Part shown: piece by piece, positions 5,750 to 10,427 of the stretch
How positions within the stretch are numbered: the first letter of the stretch is position 1
How the letters are laid out: every line of letters begins with the position of its first letter
Origin: an uncultured Collinsella sp.
Lineage (GTDB): Bacteria; Actinomycetota; Coriobacteriia; Coriobacteriales; Coriobacteriaceae
Length of the DNA stretch: 10,427 nt
Reading direction: 5' to 3'
Assembly (NCBI GenBank): GCA_902478995.1
Contig: CABSNF010000071.1
Span: forward strand, 1-10,427
Notes under the pieces: model-generated
Database searches by the model: none
Told to the model about the DNA's origin: nothing
What the model saw: the letters and a program-made list of their open reading frames with translations, nothing else
Program-made: the position numbers and the translations under genes

Positions 5750-5779
5750 GATAGACAAAAGAACCCGTCTATCATAGCA
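5750..5779 (-). promoter_or_regulatory. Flavodiiron gene promoter with an overlapping 24-bp dyad
   Basis: On the minus strand an extended -10, TGC-TATGAT (complement of 5771-5779), lies about 40 bases before the flavodiiron start. The -35 is poor, as is common for extended -10 promoters. The dyad GATAGAC-N10-GTCTATC (5750-5773) has perfect 7-bp arms, overlaps the -10 and runs into the transcription start, ending a few bases before the AGGAGG. That is a typical repressor site. The cognate regulator is unknown. Confidence 0.5.
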
Positions 5780-5862
5780 CTCGCCTTTAGAGCCACAGCT
5801 ATCTGCCGGCATCCTTACCGATTGTTATTGAAATACGATAAAGCTCCGTTTACCTGCACAAA

Positions 5863-6894
5863 CTATGCGCGCGGTATTGCCGTGCTCTGTCGAATGATGA
5901 GCTGGCCGGGAATACGAATAGCAACGGTTTTGCCCGCCGTACCCGCCTCGGGAACCGCGTGCTCGAATACCTCGCGCCCACGCTGATGCAAATCGAATCG
6001 AACGGTCGTAAGCTCGTTATGCGCGACAAAGTCGTCGAGCGAGTCATCGACGCCCACCACGCTCACGTCCTCGGGCACGCGCAAGCCGCTATCGCGCAAT
6101 GCAGCGATGGCGCCATTTGCCATCTGATCGTTTGCCGCATAGATTGCCGTCATGGTGCGATCGTGCTCGGACAGATACCTACCGGCCTCGTAGCCGCTGT
6201 TGGCAGACCAGTCGCCCTCGAGCGGCTCTGCCGGCTCGATGTGCTTACGCTCGAGCGCATCCTGCCAGCCGGCGCGACGGAACTGCTCGTCGACCGAAAA
6301 GGACGGGCCGCCGATATAACGAATCTGCTCGTGTCCCAGCTCAAACAGATGATCCATGAGCAGCAGCGAGCAGCCGTAATGATCGGAGTCGACCGTAGTC
6401 ACCCGCGGGTGTGCATACATGGTAACGATGACCGTGCCAATGCCCGGCAGTGGATCAAACGTCTCAAAATCGGGCGCCATGCGACTCATGCCGATGATGA
6501 TGCCATCCACCGGCAATGCGGCCATACGACGCGTGGCCTCGGCAAGCGAAAACTCCTCGGTCTTGGACATCTCGACCAACGTGATGGCGCAATTATGCTC
6601 GCGAGCAGCGCTGGCGATGCCGTCGATCATTGAGAGGTTGCCAAACTTGGTGACATCGTTGACGCACAAGCCGACCGAATGGTAACGGCCGTCACGCAAC
6701 GAACGACCGGCATAGCTCGGACGGAAGCCGAGCTCTTGCATAGCGGCTTGCACACGCTGACGCGTCTGCTCGTTAACGTTGGGCAAGCCGTTGGAAACGC
6801 GCGAAACCGTCTGCTGCGAAACACCGGCAGCACGGGCAACGTCAGCCATGGATACCGGACGCGTACCTGTATCGTTGGAAGGGCGCCTTGCCAC
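5863..6894 (-). CDS. LacI/GalR-family transcriptional regulator
   Basis: A 343-residue repressor of standard family length. The N-terminal LacI helix-turn-helix is VSMADVARAAGVSQQTVSRVSNG (about 14-36), followed by the hinge region to about residue 67 (LGFRPSYAGRSLR). The periplasmic-binding-protein-like effector domain runs to about 335 and includes VDGIIIG (129-135), HLFELGHEQIRYIGG (182-196), AIYAANDQMANGAI (250-263) and VPEDVSVVGVDD (273-284). The start is GTG at 6894, with AAGGTG 5 bases upstream. An ATG at 6849 would begin inside the HTH and lacks an RBS, and the frame open to 6963 adds a stretch unlike the family. It is divergent from galK-galT, and three identical operator-like sequences lie between them. 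It is therefore probably the local galactose-operon repressor, responding to galactose or a related sugar (inference). Confidence 0.94.
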   Translation of the reverse strand: MARRPSNDTGTRPVSMADVARAAGVSQQTVSRVSNGLPNVNEQTRQRVQAAMQELGFRPSYAGRSLRDGRYHSVGLCVNDVTKFGNLSMIDGIASAAREHNCAITLVEMSKTEEFSLAEATRRMAALPVDGIIIGMSRMAPDFETFDPLPGIGTVIVTMYAHPRVTTVDSDHYGCSLLLMDHLFELGHEQIRYIGGPSFSVDEQFRRAGWQDALERKHIEPAEPLEGDWSANSGYEAGRYLSEHDRTMTAIYAANDQMANGAIAALRDSGLRVPEDVSVVGVDDSLDDFVAHNELTTVRFDLHQRGREVFEHAVPEAGTAGKTVAIRIPGQLIIRQSTAIPRA

Positions 6895-6988
6895 AAAATC
6901 ACCTTCACCCTTGCGAGATCTGAATAGCGTGAATGCCGGCCCGAACGGAAACACGCCCCGCACCGAGGTCCGCTATCGTCGGACGCAT

Positions 6989-7000
6989 GTTAACGTACTC
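6989..7000 (+). promoter_or_regulatory. LacI-type operator candidate 1
   Basis: GTTAACGTACTC, within GCATGTTAACGTACTCC, lies 95 bases upstream of the LacI-family start. It has the central CG (6994-6995) and the TG-N3-ACGT-N3-C pattern of LacI-family sites, imperfectly palindromic. It is one of three exact copies in this spacer, and its position suits autoregulation. Confidence 0.65.
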
Positions 7001-7038
7001 CACTTTTTCTATCGGCGGTTCTTTTGCTCCATATGTCC

Positions 7039-7065
7039 ATACAGCCACACCGTTCACGGCTGTAT
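7039..7065. promoter_or_regulatory. 8-bp dyad ATACAGCC-N11-GGCTGTAT
   Basis: A perfect inverted repeat (7039-7046 / 7058-7065) lies between operator candidates 1 and 2. Arm length and spacing suit a dimeric regulator other than the LacI protein, for example a catabolite or two-component regulator, or an RNA hairpin if transcription crosses it. No family assignment is possible. Confidence 0.4.
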
Positions 7066-7107
7066 TTCTACCGATTACCAGATTCTCAAAAAAGGAGATA
7101 CATTGTG

Positions 7108-7124
7108 TTATGAGTACGTTAACA
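7108..7124 (-). promoter_or_regulatory. LacI-type operator candidate 2 (inverted copy)
   Basis: The minus strand reads TGTTAACGTACTCATAA, a 17-bp exact inverted match to operator candidate 3 (7175-7191). The centres of the two are 64 bp apart, about six helical turns. It lies just downstream of the possible TTACCA/TACATT promoter. In RNA the two copies could pair as a 17-bp stem around a 50-base loop. Confidence 0.7.
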
Positions 7125-7174
7125 TACCCTTTAACGTGCGGCGCCGCGAACGTCTGGTTTGTGGTGCTCAAAAT

Positions 7175-7191
7175 TGTTAACGTACTCATAA
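7175..7191 (+). promoter_or_regulatory. LacI-type operator candidate 3, over the galK -10
   Basis: TGTTAACGTACTCATAA overlaps the possible galK -10 box CATAAT (7187-7192), 42 bases before the galK start. This is a position where a LacI-family protein would block RNA polymerase. The core CG is at 7181-7182. Confidence 0.72.
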
Positions 7192-7232
7192 TGACACGGA
7201 CCAGTCTCTCCGGCGTCAAGGAAAGGACCCGT

Positions 7233-8438
7233 ATGACCGCCCCCGACGAAAAGATACTCGCCACCCTCACCAAGCTGTTTGAGGAGGAGTTTGGCCCCAT
7301 CGACGAGCGCCAGGTGCTCTACGTGCACGCGCCCGGGCGTTCCGAGATCAGCGGCAATCACACCGATCATGAGGGCGGCCACGTTATCGCCGGATCGCTC
7401 GATGTAGCCGTCGACGGCATCGCCGTGGCAACCGACTCCAACAAGGTCCGCGTCGTCGACGAGGGCTACCCCACGTTTGAGATTACGCTCGACACGCTGG
7501 ATGTTCAGGAGTCCGAGAAGGGCACGTCCGCAAGCCTCGTGCGCGGTATGGCCCACGAGATTGCAGCCCTTGGCGTTGAGCCCCACGGCTTCGACTTCGC
7601 CTTTACCTGTTCCGTCCCCTCGGGCGGCGGTCTTTCGAGCTCCGCTGCTGTCGAGGCGGCTTACGGCCGCGCCATGGAGACGCTCTGGGGCGCGCCCGCC
7701 ATTGAGCCCGTCGCGCTCGCCCAGATGAGCCAGCGCACCGAGAACAACTACTACGGCAAGCCCTGCGGTCTTATGGACCAGGCCGCTGTGTGCCTGGGCG
7801 GCCTTGCCTACATGGACTTTGAGGACCAGGCCCAACCTAAGACCCAGAAGCTCGAGCTCAACTTTGAGGATCACGGCTATGCGCTCGTGCTCGTTAAGGT
7901 CGGCGCCGACCACGTGGCCGCCACCGACGACTACGCCGCCGTTCCGCGCGAGATGCAGGACGTCGCTGCCGAGTTTGGCAAGGCACGCCTGTGCGAGGTA
8001 AACGTGGCGGACTTTGACGCCAAGCTCCCCGAGCTGCGTGCCAAGCTGGGCGACCGCGCCTGCCTGCGCGCCGTTCACTACTGGTACGAGAACGGCCTAG
8101 TCGATAAGCGCTGGGCGGCCCTGAACGCCGGCGACATTGACCAGTTCCTGGTCCTGACGCGCGAGTCGGGCGCCAGCTCTGCCATGTACCTGCAGAATGT
8201 TGTTGCCAAACTGGGTTCCGAGCAGCCTTCCATGTACGCGCTTGCTCTTGCCGAGCATGTGCTCGACGGCCGCGGCGCCGTCCGTATCCACGGCGGCGGC
8301 TTTGGTGGCACCATCCAGGCCTTTGTGCCGCTCGATCTGGTCGACACCTTTATCACCAAGATGAACAGCTGGCTGGGCGAGGGGTCTGCCCGCCACTACG
8401 CAATTTCTGACAAGGGGGCTTACGCGGCATGGCTGTAA
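7233..8438 (+). CDS. galK: Galactokinase (GHMP kinase family)
   Basis: A 401-residue cytoplasmic kinase that phosphorylates galactose to galactose-1-phosphate, the first committed step of the Leloir pathway. The galactose-binding signature near the N-terminus reads APGRSEISGNHTDHEGG (33-49), where most galactokinases have GRVNLIGEHTDY; the 'GNHTDH' form is known to me from a clostridial/actinobacterial subgroup. The GHMP ATP loop is VPSGGGLSSSAAV (128-140). GLMDQ (179-183) carries catalytic-type D182, and the C-terminal GHMP motif is IHGGGFGG (352-359). Start ATG at 7233, chosen for AAAGGA (7222-7227) and the usual N-terminus. In-frame ATGs upstream, such as 7110, would add 41 residues absent from the family. 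Its stop overlaps the galT start by 10 bases, so the two form an operon, probably repressed by the divergent LacI-type protein. Confidence 0.95.
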   Translation: MTAPDEKILATLTKLFEEEFGPIDERQVLYVHAPGRSEISGNHTDHEGGHVIAGSLDVAVDGIAVATDSNKVRVVDEGYPTFEITLDTLDVQESEKGTSASLVRGMAHEIAALGVEPHGFDFAFTCSVPSGGGLSSSAAVEAAYGRAMETLWGAPAIEPVALAQMSQRTENNYYGKPCGLMDQAAVCLGGLAYMDFEDQAQPKTQKLELNFEDHGYALVLVKVGADHVAATDDYAAVPREMQDVAAEFGKARLCEVNVADFDAKLPELRAKLGDRACLRAVHYWYENGLVDKRWAALNAGDIDQFLVLTRESGASSAMYLQNVVAKLGSEQPSMYALALAEHVLDGRGAVRIHGGGFGGTIQAFVPLDLVDTFITKMNSWLGEGSARHYAISDKGAYAAWL

Positions 8439-10057
8439 TGACCGACGTGCGCGAGGCCGCGCAGGGCCTCATCGAATATGCCATTCATCGATCGATGATC
8501 GGACAGGACGATCGCATCTGGGCATACAACACCATTCTGGAGTGCATCGGCGCCACGGGACCGGCACTCGACATGGCCTGGGCGCTCCAGGTCGAGAAAC
8601 TCTCGCTCTTGCACCCCGATACCCTGCCCGACTTTGACCTGGAGGGCACGCTTGCTGCGCTTGCCGAGGCCGCCGTTGCCAATGGTGCTGCCGAGGATAC
8701 GACATCGGGCCGCGACCGTATTGCCATGCGCATCATGGGTGTGCTCATGCCGAGGCCTTCGATTGTAAACGAGGAGTTCGGTGGACGCATGGGCGTCAAC
8801 GAGCCCCGCGCCGCGACCGACTGGTTCTACGGCCTGTGCTGCGACGCCGGCTACGTGCGCCGTGCCGCCATCGCGCGCAACATCAAATGGAGCACCCCCA
8901 CCAACTGGGGCGATCTTGAGATCACCATCAACCTGTCGAAGCCCGAGAAGGACCCGCGCGATATTGCCGCGGCCGGCGCCGCCAAAAACACGGGCGAGAA
9001 GTATCCCGCCTGCCAGCTCTGCATCGAAAACGAGGGCTATCCCGGACGCTCCGCTGCAGCCGACGGCGGCGCCCATCCCGCCCGCCAGAATCTGCGCGTT
9101 ATCCCCATTAAGCTCGACGGCGAGCGCTGGGGCTTCCAGTACAGCCCGTACGCGTACTTTAACGAGCACTGCATTGCCATGAGCTCCGAGCATCGTCCGA
9201 TGCACGTCGACCGCAAGGGGCTGACCTGCCTGCTCGACTTTGTCGACCTATTCCCGCACTACTTTATCGGCTCCAACGCCGACCTGCCCATCGTGGGCGG
9301 CTCGATTCTGTCGCACGACCACTTCCAGGGCGGTGCGCACGAGTTCCCCATGATGCATGCCGCCGAGGTCTCGCAGTTTAGCGTGCCCGGCTTTGACCAG
9401 GTCAGCGGTACCGTGTTGCAGTGGCCGCTCTCGGTGCTGCGCCTGCGTTCGCATGACCGCGCTCAGCTGCTCGACGCTGCCGAGAAGATTATCCTCGCCT
9501 GGCGCGAGTGGACCGATGAGTCTGTGGGCGTTATCGCGCACACGGCCGACGGCGTAGCGCACAACACCGTGACGCCCGTCATCCGCCGCGTCGACTCCCG
9601 CGACAACGCCGGTGGCGAGATTTACGAGGCCTACCTGGCGCTTCGCTGCAATATCACGACCGACGAGCATCCGCTGGGCGTTTTCCACCCGCATGCCGAG
9701 TATCACCATATTAAAAAGGAGAACATCGGTCTGATCGAGGTCATGGGCCTGGCCATTTTGCCGCCGCGCTTGGTTCCCGAGCTCGGCGCTGTCCGCGAGC
9801 ACCTGCTAGCGGCCAAAGCCGATGCCAGCTACGACCTTGCCGGCGCGCTCGAGGGCGATGATCTTTGCCGCAGCCATGCCGCGTGGGCCGAGGATATCTA
9901 TGCCCGCCGCGCCAACGAGCTTACGGCGGACAACGCCATCGACATCCTGCACGAGGAGGTCGGCATGGTGTTTGGCCACGTGCTCGACAACGCCGGCGTC
10001 TTTAAGTGGGACGAAGCCGGCCGCGCCGCCCAGCAGCGCTTTATCGACTCGCTGTAA
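8429..10057 (+). CDS. galT: UDP-glucose--hexose-1-phosphate uridylyltransferase, class 2
   Basis: A 542-residue GalT of the Gram-positive class 2 type, slightly longer than the usual 490-510. It exchanges UMP between UDP-glucose and galactose-1-phosphate, giving UDP-galactose and glucose-1-phosphate. Visible signatures are IWAYNTIL (30-37), MGVNEPRAATDWFY (121-134), YPACQLCIENEGYPGR (192-207), FQYSPYAYFNEHCI (236-249) and the catalytic SHDHFQGG (295-302), in which H296/H298/Q300 form the HxHxQ nucleophile motif. PHYFIGSNADLPIVGGSI precedes it, and NTVTPVIRR and FHPHAEYHHIKKENIGLIEVMG (419-440) lie in the C-terminal domain. The start at 8429 sits inside the galK end, with AAGGGGG about 11 bases upstream. 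A second in-frame ATG at 8438 overlaps the galK stop as TAATG and is also possible. No galE is present in the window, so UDP-glucose regeneration must be encoded elsewhere. Confidence 0.95.
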   Translation: MAVMTDVREAAQGLIEYAIHRSMIGQDDRIWAYNTILECIGATGPALDMAWALQVEKLSLLHPDTLPDFDLEGTLAALAEAAVANGAAEDTTSGRDRIAMRIMGVLMPRPSIVNEEFGGRMGVNEPRAATDWFYGLCCDAGYVRRAAIARNIKWSTPTNWGDLEITINLSKPEKDPRDIAAAGAAKNTGEKYPACQLCIENEGYPGRSAAADGGAHPARQNLRVIPIKLDGERWGFQYSPYAYFNEHCIAMSSEHRPMHVDRKGLTCLLDFVDLFPHYFIGSNADLPIVGGSILSHDHFQGGAHEFPMMHAAEVSQFSVPGFDQVSGTVLQWPLSVLRLRSHDRAQLLDAAEKIILAWREWTDESVGVIAHTADGVAHNTVTPVIRRVDSRDNAGGEIYEAYLALRCNITTDEHPLGVFHPHAEYHHIKKENIGLIEVMGLAILPPRLVPELGAVREHLLAAKADASYDLAGALEGDDLCRSHAAWAEDIYARRANELTADNAIDILHEEVGMVFGHVLDNAGVFKWDEAGRAAQQRFIDSL

Positions 10058-10090
10058 TGATCCCTTGGGGACGGAGGAAAACGGATCATT
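10056..10090. repeat. Hairpin AATGATCC...GGATCATT after galT, REP-like
   Basis: A perfect 8-bp inverted repeat (10056-10063 / 10083-10090) begins inside the galT stop codon and encloses CTTGGGGACGGAGGAAAAC. The loop carries the GGGGAC core seen in other intergenic palindromes of this window. There is no T-run, so it is not itself a terminator. It may be a dispersed repeat, or a 3' stabilising hairpin ahead of the real terminator. Confidence 0.55.
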
Positions 10091-10104
10091 TCGTTTTCAA
10101 GACA

Positions 10105-10144
10105 ACGGCGCCCGCCGGCAACATCACCAGCGGGCGCCGTTTTT
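10105..10144 (+). terminator. Intrinsic terminator of the galKT operon
   Basis: An 11-bp perfect GC-rich stem, ACGGCGCCCGC (10105-10115) with GCGGGCGCCGT (10130-10140), has a 14-base loop and is followed by TTTTT (10140-10144). It lies 47 bases past the galT stop. Confidence 0.92.
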
Positions 10145-10148
10145 GAGT

Positions 10149-10219
10149 GTAGTCATTGGGGTCATTCTTAAGGGGCGTTCTTAAACGACTAGTCATTAAA
10201 GAGCGTCCCCAATGACTAC
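10149..10219. repeat. 71-bp palindromic element with GTCATT and GGGGC/GTCCCC cores
   Basis: GTAGTCATTGGGG (10149-10161) and CCCCAATGACTAC (10207-10219) are perfect 13-bp inverted repeats. The interior repeats GTCATT (10162 and 10192 regions) and TTCTTAA twice. GGGGCGTTCTT (10172-10182) can pair alternatively, with one mismatch and a bulge, with AAAGAGCGTCCCC at the right arm, giving two competing folds. It is non-coding. It resembles REP/MITE-type repeats more than a terminator. Confidence 0.8.
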
Positions 10220-10266
10220 TACCGACCAAGGCAACGCCGGTGTCTTGGCAACGACAGCGAAAACGC

Positions 10267-10330
10267 CCCTAAGCGAGCAAGGTGACGTGAAATCAGAACC
10301 ACCCTTAAAAAGGGTGGTTTGCTCTTAGGG
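10267..10330. repeat. Compound hairpin, 11-bp outer and 10-bp inner stems
   Basis: CCCTAAG-cg-AGCA (10267-10279) pairs with TGCT-CTTAGGG (10320-10330), with a 2-base bulge. Inside, AACCACCCTT (10297-10306) and AAGGGTGGTT (10310-10319) form a perfect 10-bp stem with a 3-base loop. No strong T-run flanks it on either strand (plus: GGTTTGCTCTTAG). It could be a bidirectional terminator of moderate strength, a structured RNA or a repeat. Confidence 0.6.
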
Positions 10331-10336
10331 TATAAC

Positions 10337-10409
10337 CCACGGGCCCCGGGCTCGCGTCTAAAGGCGCGGGCCCGGACTTCGTCCAGGCCTAGTGCATCTT
10401 GACCCGTGG
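10337..10409. other. Structured GC-rich segment at the right edge
   Basis: CCACGGG (10337-10343) pairs with CCCGTGG (10403-10409), enclosing an 11-bp stem CCGGGCTCGCG (10346-10356) / CGCGGGCCCGG (10365-10375) that has a single G-T wobble and an 8-base loop. GGACTTCGTCC (10374-10384) is an alternative small hairpin. The nesting suggests either a branched RNA or a terminator complex for a gene coming from the right. I compared it by eye with tRNA, SRP RNA, RNase P RNA and common riboswitch signatures and found no match. Confidence 0.4.
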
Positions 10410-10427
10410 CGCGCCGGTCGAACCGGC
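10389..10427 (-). CDS. Possible C-terminal end of a minus-strand gene running off the right edge
   Basis: Read from the right edge, one minus frame gives AGSTGAPRVKMH and then TAG (10389-10391), with G/C-rich codons like the other genes. The large GC-rich stem (10346-10375) follows shortly after, as a terminator would, although it has no T-run. Twelve codons are too few to identify a product. Another minus frame is open for 68 codons from the edge but runs through the hairpins and looks like chance. Confidence 0.2.
   Translation of the reverse strand, partial: AGSTGAPRVKMH

Larger units (their letters stand above)
6895..7232. promoter_or_regulatory. LacI-galK divergent control region
   Basis: This 338-bp region has no gene. 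It contains three copies of GTTAACGTACTC (listed separately), the dyad ATACAGCC-N11-GGCTGTAT (7039-7065), and a strong Shine-Dalgarno-like AAAAAAGGAG (7088-7097) far upstream of galK. Two galK promoter candidates are visible. One is CATAAT (7187-7192) overlapping operator 3, with a weak -35, which would give a leader of about 34 bases. The other is TTACCA (7075-7080) - 18 bases - TACATT (7099-7104), which would place operator 2 over the start site. The promoter of the LacI gene was not resolved. Confidence 0.6.

Noticed and set aside
4561..5754. Long plus-strand open frame opposite the flavodiiron gene (397 codons)
   Set aside because: It is an antisense shadow; the minus frame carries the complete diiron ligand set at correct spacings.
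10413..10427. GGTTCGA on the minus strand as a tRNA T-arm
   Set aside because: The base after the seven-base loop does not fit the T-stem, and no acceptor stem, anticodon arm or CCA can be built around it.
10056..10427. CRISPR array or tandem-repeat locus in the repetitive right end
   Set aside because: The repeats are inverted, not regularly spaced direct repeats with unique spacers, and no cas gene is present.

Overview
The window reads as high-GC, gene-dense bacterial chromosome, probably from the Coriobacteriia (Collinsella-like). That placement is an inference from codon use, the class-2 GalT, the 'GNHTDH' type of GalK and the general style of the genes; nothing in the window fixes the taxon. 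The first 31 bases are not genomic: they match the Nextera read-2 adapter plus the Tn5 mosaic end. The left edge is therefore a library fragment end and the true neighbouring sequence is lost.

Layout, left to right. (1) A 3'-truncated BceA/MacB-type ABC ATPase on the minus strand stops exactly at its H-loop histidine because of the adapter. (2) Divergent from it is a 328-residue fusion of a Nudix hydrolase and a Vsr-type (very short patch repair) endonuclease. (3) A 710-bp gene-poor stretch holds one possible 69-residue small protein and a striking 151-bp nested palindrome. (4) A class II fructose/tagatose-bisphosphate aldolase (minus) is divergent from a DeoR-family regulator (plus). (5) A terminator hairpin follows, then a flavodiiron protein (minus) and a LacI-family regulator (minus). 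(6) Divergent from the LacI gene is an overlapping galK-galT pair (plus) for the Leloir pathway, ended by a clear intrinsic terminator. (7) The right 280 bp is a run of palindromes and hairpins, possibly with the last codons of another minus-strand gene at the edge.

The functional themes are sugar catabolism (GalK and GalT convert galactose to galactose-1-phosphate and then to UDP-galactose; the aldolase splits a ketose bisphosphate; the DeoR and LacI regulators sit beside them), O2/NO detoxification (flavodiiron protein), DNA/nucleotide quality control (Nudix-Vsr) and a putative antimicrobial-peptide-type ABC transporter. The LacI-galK intergenic region carries three exact copies of a 12-bp operator-like sequence, two of them as a 17-bp inverted pair, which makes the LacI protein a strong candidate for the galKT repressor.

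The most unusual items are the Nudix-Vsr fusion with substituted active-site positions, the 151-bp palindrome, a family of intergenic hairpins sharing a GTCCCC/GGGGAC core, and the three-operator control region. I see no CRISPR array, transposase, tRNA or rRNA, and no clear multi-gene novel defence system.
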